38,123 nt of DNA, taken from assembly GCF_014287875.1 (NCBI RefSeq), contig NZ_JACOPN010000012.1, positions 1 through 38,123 of the forward strand, in the 5' to 3' direction. A model generated the notes under the pieces. The model saw nothing but the letters and a program-made list of their open reading frames with translations. It was not told where the DNA came from and ran no database searches. Source of the DNA: Flintibacter faecis. GTDB lineage: Bacteria > Bacillota > Clostridia > Oscillospirales > Oscillospiraceae. Every line of letters starts with the position of its first letter. Within the stretch, counting starts at the first letter, position 1. Positions 22,265 through 30,718 of this stretch are shown here, piece by piece. The translations under genes and the position numbers were made by a program.

Positions 22265-23410
22265 TTACAACAAGTGATCCCCTATAATACGGTGGATTTG
22301 CTGCAATTCCTCTGACCAGTCCTTTTGATCAAGATCAAAATAAACATCCAGATTATCATCCAACTCCTGTGGCAGGTGAACCGCCATATGGGTTAAATCA
22401 TGGACGACTTGAATATCACTATGCTTGATAAATGGATTCATAATGATTCTATAACTCCGGGTTTTGAACAAATATCGTAAATCACTAAAGAGCAGAGCTT
22501 CTTCTGATATCCGATACAGAAAGACCGCAGTAATTTTTTGTAATGCTTCTTCAGAGATTCCCATTTTAAGGGCGATATCTTTTCTAAAGAATATTCCATT
22601 GATTTGATTGCACAGTAGTTTTGTTGGTTCAAAGAGCGCTGTTTCCTTGATGTCAGCATAAGTCCAGTTTATAGCAAGCAAATTGACATGAGTCGGGGTC
22701 ATAGGTACGACAAACTTTTTGGCAGCAGATTCAAAAAAGTCAGTCAACTTTAACACTCGCGGAAAACGACATTCAATCCCGTGTTGTTTGCAAAAAGCGT
22801 TAAGCGCAGCGCGTCCAGAATCGTCTATCAAAAGGCCGGGTAATATGATGTTTTTCTTTCGGTCTCGCTCAGGAAAATTAGGGGTTTTGGCCTCGATATC
22901 CAAGATAATACCGTTGTCATATTCAAATCTGGCTTCCGGATTTGCGCCGTTTGATCCCATGGGTGGTTCATATGTCATTTTGGATATGGTGGATGGTCCA
23001 AATGCGGCAAAGTAGGATAGCAGGTGAAGTTCAGATAGTGCTTCAAAAAATGCATTCTGCCTGTAGTTTTGCTTTCCAGCGGACAATTGATCTTTCAAAA
23101 ATCTTTCGATTTTAGATTGCCCAAAACAGCCATATAAGAAATTTATACGGCTATTAAGATTCATTAAAAAAGTGTCGGGGAAAGCATGATAGTCATAGCC
23201 ATATTTAAGGGTTAGTTGATGCTCAGTAAAAAACGGTTTAAAAAATTCTGCATCATTGTACAAGGCACGGATGAGAAAATGCTGGTCAGAGTACTCGTCA
23301 AAAATACCGTTGCGCCAACACTCCTCGATACGATTTGGCAACACATCTTTTAATCCATTTAACATTGAGAAAGAGTCTTTGTTGGGAAAAGGTAGGTCAT
23401 GTCTAGCCAC
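22265..23410 (-). CDS. Uncharacterised protein with a possible PD-(D/E)XK nuclease motif
   Basis: A 381-aa protein of no family I recognise. Around residues 145-180 the sequence ARFEYDNGIILDIEAKTPNF has the strand-D-x-E-x-K pattern (DIEAK) of PD-(D/E)XK nucleases, preceded at suitable distance by a Glu in FFEALSELHLLSYF. The rest is mixed alpha/beta. No TM segments. The gene is much more AT-rich than the chromosome on its left, which indicates transfer. The GTG at 23410 is taken as start because GGAGG lies upstream; an upstream TTG overlaps that box. A nuclease acting in element defence is possible but unproven. Confidence 0.55.
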   Translation of the reverse strand: MARHDLPFPNKDSFSMLNGLKDVLPNRIEECWRNGIFDEYSDQHFLIRALYNDAEFFKPFFTEHQLTLKYGYDYHAFPDTFLMNLNSRINFLYGCFGQSKIERFLKDQLSAGKQNYRQNAFFEALSELHLLSYFAAFGPSTISKMTYEPPMGSNGANPEARFEYDNGIILDIEAKTPNFPERDRKKNIILPGLLIDDSGRAALNAFCKQHGIECRFPRVLKLTDFFESAAKKFVVPMTPTHVNLLAINWTYADIKETALFEPTKLLCNQINGIFFRKDIALKMGISEEALQKITAVFLYRISEEALLFSDLRYLFKTRSYRIIMNPFIKHSDIQVVHDLTHMAVHLPQELDDNLDVYFDLDQKDWSEELQQIHRIIGDHLL

Positions 23411-23515
23411 GGCATCCGCCTCCAATCGCAAATATGATACTTACATTGTACCAAAGATAATGGAAGTAATAAAGTACAGCAACTGGAATCGTGGCTGATA
23501 GATATTTTACGTAAA

Positions 23516-23531
23516 ACACTTGCGCAAGTGT
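23516..23531. promoter_or_regulatory. Perfect 16-bp palindrome upstream of repA
   Basis: ACACTTGCGCAAGTGT is a perfect palindrome ending 28 bp before the repA start. Its position suits an operator for autoregulation or an origin/partition site. Confidence 0.6.
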
Positions 23532-23559
23532 GTGTCTACTTTTGAGGGAGGTGTTATGA

Positions 23560-23940
23560 GTGGGAGAAGCACAGCACTTCCCCTATTATTACGGCTATGA
23601 ATCCGAACAGTTTACCTTTTACCGCATCCCCAAGCTGCTGGTGACTGACGAGCGCTTTCAGGGCCTTTCCACCGACGCCAAACTGCTGTATGGCCTGATG
23701 CTGGACCGTATGAGTCTGTCGCTAAAAAATGGCTGGCTGGACGAGCAGGGGCGGGTCTATATCTATTTTCCCGCAGAGGAGATCATGTCGGTGCTTCACT
23801 GCCGAAGCGAGAAGGCGTCGAAGCTGCTTGCGGAGCTGGACAGCAAAAAAGGCATTGGCCTGATTGAGCGTGTCCGGAAAGGACAGGGCAAGCCCACCAC
23901 GATCTACGTCAAAAATTTTGCAGGAACTCCGTCATTTTGA
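23560..23940 (+). CDS. repA: Replication initiator RepA, N-terminal part (frameshifted)
   Basis: A 126-aa frame starting at a GTG with GGGAGG upstream. It is a complete RepA_N domain (FTFYRIPKLLVTDERFQGLSTDAKLLYGLMLDRM, about residues 18-51, then the winged-helix part VLHCRSEKASKLLAELDSKKGIGLIERVRKG). RepA_N initiators bind origin DNA of plasmids and conjugative elements. The frame stops at 23940, whereas relatives continue with a low-complexity, Lys/Asn/Ser-rich tail. A tail of that kind is found in another frame from 23957, so the gene probably carries a frameshift near 23940. The DNA-binding domain may still be made. Confidence 0.8.
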   Translation: MGEAQHFPYYYGYESEQFTFYRIPKLLVTDERFQGLSTDAKLLYGLMLDRMSLSLKNGWLDEQGRVYIYFPAEEIMSVLHCRSEKASKLLAELDSKKGIGLIERVRKGQGKPTTIYVKNFAGTPSF

Positions 23941-24163
23941 GTGAACAAGACCGATTATGGAGGGAGTGCGCCTATTTGAGAAATTCGATTTTCGAATTTC
24001 AAGACATTCGGAAATCGAAAGTTTAGACGTTCGAAAATCGAAATCTAATAAGACTGAGATGAGTAATACGGATGGAGTAAGAAAGAAAACAGACCGAGAA
24101 AAGAATAACTGTCTTGTAGAAGAACTGGAGCCGCGAGACTCCTTTTTTGTTGGAGGTGTTTCC
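23941..24163 (+). pseudogene. Displaced RepA C-terminal tail with TTCGAAA-type repeats
   Basis: In the frame starting near 23957 the sequence DVRKSKSNKTEMSNTD and a Lys/Arg-rich run resemble the disordered tails of RepA proteins, and the frame runs on into parA without a stop. The DNA holds an inverted repeat GAAATTCGA / TCGAATTTC (23980-23988 and 23992-24000) and two more related units, TTCGGAAATCGAAA and TTCGAAAATCGAAA, up to about 24045. Such clustered repeats can be initiator-binding iterons. Confidence 0.45.
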
Positions 24164-24967
24164 GTGAAAACAATCGCCCTTGCAAACCAGAAAGGCGGCG
24201 TCGGCAAGACCACCACAGCCGCCAGCCTTGCCAGTGGTCTTTCCCGGCAAGGTAAAAAAGTCCTTTTGGTGGACGCAGATGCCCAGGGAAACCTGACCCA
24301 GATGCTTGGCTGGGCCCAGCCGGACGAGCTTTCGCCCACCCTGGCCGACCTGATGGGCAAGATCATCACCGACCAGCTAGTCAGCCCCGGAGAGGGCATT
24401 CTGCATCACGATTCCGGCGTTGACCTGCTGCCGGCAAACATCGAACTGTCGGCGCTGGAGGTCACGCTGGTCAATGCCATGAGCCGTGAAACGGTCATGC
24501 GGCAGCTTTTGTCCACCGTGCAGGATCGTTACGACTATGCCCTCATCGACTGTATGCCATCGCTGGGCATGATGACGCTGAACGCACTGAGTGCGGCGGA
24601 CAGCGTCATCATTCCGGTGCAGGCGCATTATCTCCCTGCAAAGGGTCTGGAGCAGCTTTTGCGGACGGTCGCCCGTGTGAAACGGCAACTCAATCCCAAG
24701 CTGGAAATCGACGGCATTGTGCTGACGATGGTGGACGGCAGAACCACGCTGGCAAAAGGCATCAGCGAACAGATCCGGCAGGCATACGCCGGTCGGGTCT
24801 TTGCCAGCGAAATACCTCGCTCTATCCGCGCCGCCGAGGTCAGCGTGGAAAACAAGAGCATTTACGACCTCGACCGAAACGGCAAAGCGGCGCAAGCCTA
24901 TATCAACATTTATTATAGATCAATGTTAGGTGGTTTCTTCTTATGGTCAGCAATCCAACCTAAGTAA
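24164..24967 (+). CDS. parA: ParA-family partition ATPase with replaced C-terminus
   Basis: A 267-aa product from the GTG at 24164, supported by TTGGAGG; it is not the long upstream frame, which is the RepA tail. The deviant Walker A box is KGGVGKTTTAASLA (residues 11-24), then VDADAQGNLTQML (switch I) and DYALIDCMPSLGMMTLNAL (Walker B). It matches ICE ParA proteins until about residue 245 (IYDLDRNGKAAQAY). The last 21 residues (from INIYYRSMLGG) come from foreign AT-rich DNA that continues into the metabolic island, so the native C-terminus is lost. It would work with ParB in element segregation; whether it still functions is unclear. Confidence 0.85.
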   Translation: MKTIALANQKGGVGKTTTAASLASGLSRQGKKVLLVDADAQGNLTQMLGWAQPDELSPTLADLMGKIITDQLVSPGEGILHHDSGVDLLPANIELSALEVTLVNAMSRETVMRQLLSTVQDRYDYALIDCMPSLGMMTLNALSAADSVIIPVQAHYLPAKGLEQLLRTVARVKRQLNPKLEIDGIVLTMVDGRTTLAKGISEQIRQAYAGRVFASEIPRSIRAAEVSVENKSIYDLDRNGKAAQAYINIYYRSMLGGFFLWSAIQPK

Positions 24968-25503
24968 GTGGCCGGACCAGATTGATACAAATCGTTCCCG
25001 CTACCATCCAAAATGACAGTTAAGGGCATGTCTTTTACTTCCAGCCGCCGTACCGCCTCGCAGCCCAGGTCCTCCCAGCAGATGACCTCCAGCTCCTCCA
25101 CGCTGGCGGCCATCAGGGCGCCGGCGCCGCCCAGGGCGGCCAGGTAGACGGCTCCGTTGCGCACTACGGCCTCCTTGACCGCCTGATTCCGGGCGCCCTT
25201 GCCGATCATAATAGCCTGGCCCAGGTCCAGCAGCCGGGGGGAGTAGGCGTCCATCCGCCCGCTGGTGGTGGGGCCGGCGGAGCCGATGACCTGACCGGGC
25301 CGCTCCGGCGTGGGGCCCACGTAGTAGACGGCGGACCCCTCCACGGGGAAGGGCAGGGACTGCCCAGCGTCTAAAAGCTCCATCATCCGTTTGTGGGCCG
25401 CGTCCCGGGCGGTGTACACCGTACCCGACAGCAGCACCGTGTCTCCGGCCTTCAGGGGGGCCAGCATCTCCTTTGTCACGGGGGTGGTCAATTTGTATTG
25501 CAT
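24913..25503 (-). CDS. Class I fumarate hydratase, beta subunit
   Basis: A 196-aa C-terminal (beta) subunit of iron-sulfur fumarase/L-tartrate dehydratase. Visible are LKAGDTVLLSGTVYTARDAAHKRM (about residues 18-41), GPTTSGRMDAYSPRLLDLGQAIMIGKG (about 77-103) and the conserved YLAALGGAGALMAASV. It pairs with the alpha subunit encoded 12 bp upstream and interconverts fumarate and malate. The body is GC-rich like the chromosome, but the last 30 or so codons turn AT-rich and end in a 17-residue tail (YLGWIADHKKKPPNIDL) longer than I expect. The tail overlaps the foreign end of parA on the other strand. GGAGG precedes the ATG at 25503. Confidence 0.88.
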   Translation of the reverse strand: MQYKLTTPVTKEMLAPLKAGDTVLLSGTVYTARDAAHKRMMELLDAGQSLPFPVEGSAVYYVGPTPERPGQVIGSAGPTTSGRMDAYSPRLLDLGQAIMIGKGARNQAVKEAVVRNGAVYLAALGGAGALMAASVEELEVICWEDLGCEAVRRLEVKDMPLTVILDGSGNDLYQSGPATYLGWIADHKKKPPNIDL

Positions 25504-25515
25504 CAAAACCCCTCC

Positions 25516-26355
25516 TTACAGTTCGGCCGTGGCCCGGCGGGTCACATGGCAGCTGACGTTGATGGCTACGGGCAGGCCGGCCACGTGGGTGGGAGCCGCC
25601 TCAATGGACAGCCCCAGGCAGGTGGTTTTCCCGCCGAAGCCCTGAGGGCCGATACCCAGAGCGTTGATCTCCTCCAACAGCCCCCGTTCCAGGTCGGCGT
25701 AGAAGGGGTCAGGGTTGGGCTGGTCGATGGGCCGCAGCAGGGCGTGCTTGGCCAGATAGGCCACCTTGTCGAAGGAGCCGCCCACGCCAATACCAAGGAC
25801 GATGGGGGGACAGGGGTTGGGGCCTGCCAGCCGTACCGTCTCCAGGACAAAGTTTTTCACGCCCTCCACCCCGTCGGCGGGCTTTAGCATCCCCAGGCGG
25901 CTCATGTTTTCGCTGCCGAAGCCTTTGGGAGCCACGGTGATGGTGCAGCCGTCTCCGGGGACCAGCCGCAGGGTGATGGCTGCGGGGGTGTTGTCCCCGG
26001 TGTTCACCCGGCGCAGGGGATCGCCCACGATGGACTTGCGGAGGTAGCCCTCCCCGTAGCCCCGGCGGATGCCCTCGTGGATGGCCTCCTCAAAATTGCC
26101 CTCGATGTGGACCTCCTGGCCCAGCTCCACGAAGACGCAGGCCATCCCCGTGTCCTGGCAGACGGGCAGGTTTTTCTCACCGGCCAGCTCCATGTTGTCC
26201 CACAGCAGGTTCAGGGTCTCCTGGGCCAGTGGCCAGGGCTCGGCCTTCCGGTCCCGGTCCAGGGCGGCCACGATATCTGCGGGCAGTTTGGTGTTGGCCT
26301 GGACACATAACTGGGCAATTACCTCGGTAATAGCGGAAGATGTAACCGTTCGCAT
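25516..26355 (-). CDS. Class I fumarate hydratase, alpha subunit
   Basis: A 279-aa alpha subunit. The three cysteines that ligate the catalytic [4Fe-4S] cluster are visible in LPVCQDTGMACVF (about residue 65), GPNPCPPIVLGIG (about 185) and GGKTTCLGLS (about 247). It also has the conserved GDPLRRVNTGDNTPA block. With the beta subunit it hydrates fumarate to L-malate and is oxygen-sensitive; some homologues prefer tartrate, which sequence alone does not exclude. AAAGGAG precedes the ATG. It is read in the same direction as the AraC gene upstream. Confidence 0.9.
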   Translation of the reverse strand: MRTVTSSAITEVIAQLCVQANTKLPADIVAALDRDRKAEPWPLAQETLNLLWDNMELAGEKNLPVCQDTGMACVFVELGQEVHIEGNFEEAIHEGIRRGYGEGYLRKSIVGDPLRRVNTGDNTPAAITLRLVPGDGCTITVAPKGFGSENMSRLGMLKPADGVEGVKNFVLETVRLAGPNPCPPIVLGIGVGGSFDKVAYLAKHALLRPIDQPNPDPFYADLERGLLEEINALGIGPQGFGGKTTCLGLSIEAAPTHVAGLPVAINVSCHVTRRATAEL

Positions 26356-26381
26356 AAGGAGCTCCTTTCTTTAGGCAAGAG

Positions 26382-27296
26382 TCACCGTTGACGCGGTGGC
26401 TCCTGTTCTGGTGGTGCGATCAAAAATGCGTCCCGGTGCGCTGGTGAAGGCGTCCAATAGTTTTCCAGCACCCGATATTGCTTGGCATACTGTTTAGGCG
26501 AGATGTTTTCATACTTGATGAAGGTTCGAATGAAATGTGCACTGCTGTTGAAACCAGACCGCTCTCCGGCAAAAGCAACAGAACTTCCATTACGGAGCAG
26601 CGATTTAGCCTGTGCTAGCCTGCGGTGAATGATGTATTCACTGAGGGTAAAACCCATGATTTCTTTAAAACGATGGCTAAGGTAATATTTGCTGACAAAT
26701 ATCTGCTGTGCTAAAAGTTCCAACGGTAGTTCCTCGCTGATATGCTCCTGAATATATGCAATCACAGGCTGTAACTTAGAGACTTCTTCGTTATCGGGGG
26801 GAGAGGGACGTGACGGAACACTGTACAGGTAATTGATATAAACTAAAATCTCAGCCAGCAAAGTTTTGATAAAGACTTCTTTGCCATAGGAAGTACAGTC
26901 CACACTCAGATAGTATTCCATCTTGTTAATGAGTTTCAGCAGATGGTCCAATTGGTCACCGAGGAGTTGTACTCGGTGATTGAACTGCTCATGGTTGCGA
27001 AAACACGCCAGAATATCAAACCCGTCGGAAGAAAACGCCGCAACTTCTTCTGCATAAAAACGAATAGAATAAAACTGATATAGTGTTTTTGCATGAGGGG
27101 AACTTCGGTGCAAATCATCTGGGCTCAGCACATAAAGACTGCCCCTCGTAATCGGATACATCTTATTGCGCACAAAAAAGCATTCGCCCTCAGACATAGT
27201 GAGCAGGATTTCCAAGGTGTCATGGAAGTGAAACTTATTCTCCTGCCAGCCTTCCTTACTAAAAAAGCGAACCTGCACCCCATCCACCCCCATCAT
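26382..27296 (-). CDS. AraC-family transcriptional regulator
   Basis: A 304-aa regulator. The N-terminal cupin ligand domain (ENKFHFHDTLEILLTMSEGECFFVRNKMYPITRGSLYVLSPDDLH, about residues 18-62) holds the metal- or ligand-facing His residues. The C-terminal pair of helix-turn-helix motifs is LPLELLAQQIFVSKYYLSHRF and SSVAFAGERSGFNSSAHFIRTFIKY, followed by ISPKQYAKQYR. Start is taken at the ATG at 27296; the longer frame adds 52 hydrophobic residues with no support. It is divergent from the MmgE/PrpD gene, with 20-bp-spaced direct repeats in between, so it probably activates the catabolic operon. Composition is AT-rich. Confidence 0.88.
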   Translation of the reverse strand: MMGVDGVQVRFFSKEGWQENKFHFHDTLEILLTMSEGECFFVRNKMYPITRGSLYVLSPDDLHRSSPHAKTLYQFYSIRFYAEEVAAFSSDGFDILACFRNHEQFNHRVQLLGDQLDHLLKLINKMEYYLSVDCTSYGKEVFIKTLLAEILVYINYLYSVPSRPSPPDNEEVSKLQPVIAYIQEHISEELPLELLAQQIFVSKYYLSHRFKEIMGFTLSEYIIHRRLAQAKSLLRNGSSVAFAGERSGFNSSAHFIRTFIKYENISPKQYAKQYRVLENYWTPSPAHRDAFLIAPPEQEPPRQR

Positions 27297-27593
27297 ATGA
27301 TTCGAATGCTTTCCGTTCTGCGAATATACACAGTATACTCGATTCTTAAAAAAACACAAGACACCCAAACAACTCGATACCACAATAAATGTATTTTTTA
27401 CTGCAATATAAATCAATTTTTGAGCTCGGAGGATGAGAGCCTTATTTTTCAATCAAGAGAACAAAATGCCTCGTTCAGTAAATGGCCCTCGCAGGGACTT
27501 ATAGTATGTCCTTCAAGTCGGCCGCTTTTTAAATCAGGTACTATACTCCTAATTAGAGCCGGGAAGAAACAACCTTTATAGTCAGACGAAAAT

Positions 27594-27673
27594 ACACGAA
27601 AGAAAAGTAAACAACACGAAAAGTAAAAGTGAGCAAATCTTGAAAACTTTTGTTATTGCTTATGCGCTACAAT
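27594..27673 (+). promoter_or_regulatory. Possible AraC operator and activator-dependent promoter
   Basis: Two direct repeats start 20 bp apart, ACACGAAAGAAAAGTAA at 27594 and ACACGAAAAGTAAAAG at 27614, about two helical turns, as for AraC half-sites. A -10 box TACAAT lies at 27668-27673 with a very poor -35 (AACTTT at 27645), the usual form of an activated promoter. The rest of the 450-bp divergent gap shows no gene. Confidence 0.55.
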
Positions 27674-27748
27674 GAGACTTGGAAATTGGATCTCAAAACT
27701 GCAACAGATGAGGAGGGGGGCAAACCACTGCCCATAATTCAATGTCAT

Positions 27749-29140
27749 ATGAAACAGTCAAAAACGAAAGCAACAGGAATTGAACGGCTTGCCAGACAAA
27801 TCACTATCATGAATCAAACGGCGTTGTCTGGACATGCACTGCATGCCGCACGGCTATGCTTATTGGACACTCTAGGAGTAGGTATCTACGGTAGTTCCCA
27901 GCCTGAAACAGAGCAGTTACTTCAGTCATTGAGACGGTTTGGAACTGGTAAAGTTTCTGTTTGGGGACGCAGAGAAACGTTAGATGCAGAAAGCGCTGCT
28001 TTAATCTGTGGTAGCCTTTGCCATTTACGTGAGTTGGATGATGTACATTACGCGATCCTACATACAGGTTGTGTCTGTGTTCCGGCAGCTATAGCAACTG
28101 CGGAATTGGAGCATTCTTCCTTGGGACAATTATTGCGTGCGATAGTAAATGGTGTTGAGGTCATGTCCCGTATCTCACTTGGTATGGATTATATGGACCA
28201 TCGGGAACGTGGTTGGCATGGCACCGCTACCTGCGGTGCCTTTGGTGCAGCTGCTGCAGCCGGATATCTCTTAGGCTTGACGGAAGATCAACTGGCAGAT
28301 GCTCTGGGAACCGCAGGTAGCCGCACTGGCGGTACATGGGCTTTCTCTGTAGATGGTGCCATGTCCAAACGCTTGCACCCCGGGCTGGCAGCCCGCGACG
28401 GCTTGTTGGCCGCCTATTTAGCTCAGGCGGGAGTCCCGGGTCCCCACTATGTATTGGAGGCAGAAGATGGCGGCTTCTATAGGCTGTTTTCCCGGGAGTG
28501 GGACATAGAACGAGTTCTTCGAAATTCAGAGCGTCTGGAGATTGAGCAGGTAGAGTATAAGTGGTTTGCATCCTGTAAGTCGGTCCATTCCCCAATTACC
28601 GCAGCTTTGCAGATTTATCGGGAAAACCCCCAGAGGACACCAGAAGAGGTTAGCTCCATCCTGGTAGAAGTTAACCGTTCGGCGTTGGCCATGGCAGGAC
28701 ACTCTTATGAACCAGATTCCGTAGTCTCTGCTCAAATCAGCATTCCTTATGGCGTTGCTCTTGGCCTACTTGGTCGTCCTGGTCAAGGAGCTGACTACGC
28801 TTTAGACCGTCTGGGTGACCCGATGGTGCGGACACTCGCTGACCGTGTAAAAGTAGTAGAGAGCCAGGAATTTAATCTCCTGCGTCAGACTGAACACCTC
28901 AGTGGCACACGAGTCACGGTGGAATGGAATGATGGAACCCGCAGCGTTGCTGTTGTCAAGTTTGCCAAAGGCTCCATAGGCGATCCACTGACAGAAGAAG
29001 ATGTGATTCAAAAATACTGTGGGCTGACAGAAGGTGTTCTTGGTCGAGAGCGGTCTCAAAAATTGATGGAATTAATCCTACACGGAGATACAAGCATCCC
29101 GGTAGCTCAGTTGGTTAAGCTGATGGTACAACCTCTTTAA
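27749..29140 (+). CDS. MmgE/PrpD family protein (possible epimerase)
   Basis: A 463-aa protein of the MmgE/PrpD superfamily, which includes 2-methylcitrate dehydratase, cis-aconitate decarboxylase and iminodisuccinate epimerase. Family active-site positions are present: Asp and His in LRELDDVHYAILHTG, His in RGWHGTATCGAFGAAAAAG, Lys in AMSKRLHPGLAARDG, and Lys/His in YKWFASCKSVHSPITAAL. The conserved domain starts right after GIERLARQ. The ATG at 27749 is preferred: the earlier in-frame ATG at 27662 lies upstream of the -10 box at 27668. The ribosome-binding site is weak, and a GGAGG further up is next to a small hairpin. Beside a C-N lyase gene, an epimerase role is favoured; dehydratase is the alternative. 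Confidence 0.8.
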   Translation: MKQSKTKATGIERLARQITIMNQTALSGHALHAARLCLLDTLGVGIYGSSQPETEQLLQSLRRFGTGKVSVWGRRETLDAESAALICGSLCHLRELDDVHYAILHTGCVCVPAAIATAELEHSSLGQLLRAIVNGVEVMSRISLGMDYMDHRERGWHGTATCGAFGAAAAAGYLLGLTEDQLADALGTAGSRTGGTWAFSVDGAMSKRLHPGLAARDGLLAAYLAQAGVPGPHYVLEAEDGGFYRLFSREWDIERVLRNSERLEIEQVEYKWFASCKSVHSPITAALQIYRENPQRTPEEVSSILVEVNRSALAMAGHSYEPDSVVSAQISIPYGVALGLLGRPGQGADYALDRLGDPMVRTLADRVKVVESQEFNLLRQTEHLSGTRVTVEWNDGTRSVAVVKFAKGSIGDPLTEEDVIQKYCGLTEGVLGRERSQKLMELILHGDTSIPVAQLVKLMVQPL

Positions 29141-29175
29141 CACAGATACTTATAAAAACGAATGGAGTGAACAGT

Positions 29176-30678
29176 ATGAGCGCAGCAGAAAAGAAAGGCG
29201 GCTTTTTTGAGCAGACCCAGGGAAAGATTAATCCTGTAGTGGTCAAGTATTACTATGGTCCACGCATGGCGAAGTCAGATGGGTCCTTTTCTTATTTAGT
29301 GACCGTTATGGAAGCCCATGTGGTTATGCTGGGTGAACAAGGCATTATTCCCAAAGAGGCTGCGTCTAAGATTCTTCGAGTCATGGAAGGCTGGCAGGAC
29401 CTCGAACCCGAACTGGACCCTACTCTAGAAGATTTGTATATCAACATGGAGCATTTGATGAGCAAGGAAGCGGGAGAGGACATCTGCAGTTATATGCCCG
29501 TTGCCCGCAGCCGCAACGACGTAGAGGGTGCCATGTGGCGCATGGAGTTGCGGGACAAGCTCATGATTCTTGCCAAAGCACTGCTGGATATGGTGGCAGT
29601 ACTTCATAAGCGAGCAGCAGATACTGTGGACTGGATTTTCCCAGGCTACACCTATCACCAACAATCTATGCCCATTACTATGGGCTTCCACCTGGCTGGC
29701 ATCGCGGCGCCACTGTTGCGTGATGTAGAACGAATCCTAAACTGTGTGGACCGTATTAATCATAACCCCCTTGGCGCAGCTGCAATGTCTGGCACTGAGT
29801 ATCCCATTGATCGCGAGCGCACCGGGGCTCTGCTGGGTTTTGATGGCGTGTGGGAGCACACCGCAGACGCAGTATCCAGTGCTGACTTCATGCTGGAGGC
29901 CGCTAATATTGCTGTCATGAGTTTAAACACCCTGGCGCGATTGGCGGAAGATATCATCTTCTGGTGCACAAACGAGGCTGGCTTCGCAGATCTTTCCGAT
30001 GATCTAATTGACTCCAGCAGCATCATGCCCCAAAAGCGCAACCCTGTCATTTGTGCCACTGTTCGCTGTCAGGCGCGTCTGATTGCTGGCCGCTATGCAG
30101 GCATCTGTGATGCCTGCACAGTACAGTTCCAGGCCAGCCGGGATATGACAGCTGCGTGGGAGGACGTTTTGGATTGCCTGAAAACTGCGGAGGGTATGTG
30201 CCGGATTAGTGAGGAGTACACAAGAACATTGCGGTTTAATCGGGAACGGATGGAAAACATCCTGAAACGAAACTTTGCCAATGCCACTGAGTTGACAGAC
30301 AGTTTGGTACTCCAGGGTGGGCTTTCATTCCGCCAAGCCCACAAAGTGGTAGGCGGCGCTGTGAGTGAGCTGTTTGAACAGGGTGCTGGTCAGGATGCGC
30401 TTACTTGGGAGTTACTTGACAAGTGGTGTCGTGAAATCAACGGCATAGGGCTTCCCATTACCCCCAATCAGGTGGAGCAGGCAAAAGATTTCCGCATATC
30501 GGTGGAACGTCGAAACTGTCAAGGAGCCACTTCACCAATCCGGGTAGCACAGATGCTGGAGCAGCAGGCACAGGCTGCGAAGGAACTGGCTAACAGTATG
30601 GAAGAACGGTGTAAACGCTGGAAATCAGCAGATAACATGCTTCACGCCCGGGCTCGTGAATTGGCTGGGCTCGCTTAA
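29176..30678 (+). CDS. Argininosuccinate lyase superfamily C-N lyase
   Basis: A 500-aa member of the fumarase/aspartase superfamily, closest in style to argininosuccinate lyase. It has the SRND block (VARSRNDVEGAMWRM, about residues 113-127), GYTYHQQSMPITMGFHLAG (about 159-177) and the flexible signature loop SSSIMPQKRNPVICA (about 282-296) with the catalytic Ser. In argininosuccinate lyase the second block reads GYTHxQ; here the His is displaced by Tyr, with a His one position later, so substrate or mechanism detail may differ. Superfamily members cleave C-N bonds to release fumarate. No arginine genes are near, so a catabolic substrate is more likely. GGAGTG precedes the ATG at 29176. Confidence 0.85.
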   Translation: MSAAEKKGGFFEQTQGKINPVVVKYYYGPRMAKSDGSFSYLVTVMEAHVVMLGEQGIIPKEAASKILRVMEGWQDLEPELDPTLEDLYINMEHLMSKEAGEDICSYMPVARSRNDVEGAMWRMELRDKLMILAKALLDMVAVLHKRAADTVDWIFPGYTYHQQSMPITMGFHLAGIAAPLLRDVERILNCVDRINHNPLGAAAMSGTEYPIDRERTGALLGFDGVWEHTADAVSSADFMLEAANIAVMSLNTLARLAEDIIFWCTNEAGFADLSDDLIDSSSIMPQKRNPVICATVRCQARLIAGRYAGICDACTVQFQASRDMTAAWEDVLDCLKTAEGMCRISEEYTRTLRFNRERMENILKRNFANATELTDSLVLQGGLSFRQAHKVVGGAVSELFEQGAGQDALTWELLDKWCREINGIGLPITPNQVEQAKDFRISVERRNCQGATSPIRVAQMLEQQAQAAKELANSMEERCKRWKSADNMLHARARELAGLA

Positions 30679-30718
30679 ACAGTCTCTTTCTATTCAAAGG
30701 AAGAAAGGAAACAAAACC

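Noticed and set aside
23957..24163. Start of parA at the ATG at 23957
   Set aside because: The first 69 residues are the RepA-type tail; the GTG at 24164 has TTGGAGG and begins the conserved ATPase domain.
25516..26355. L-tartrate dehydratase rather than fumarase
   Set aside because: Cannot be excluded by sequence alone, but the neighbouring malic enzyme and fumarate-releasing lyase favour fumarase.
27650..27748. MmgE/PrpD start upstream of 27749
   Set aside because: The in-frame ATG at 27662 lies before the -10 box at 27668, and the extra residues are not family-like.
29176..30678. argH (arginine biosynthesis)
   Set aside because: The GYTH position differs, no arginine genes are near, and the gene sits in an AraC-controlled catabolic cluster.
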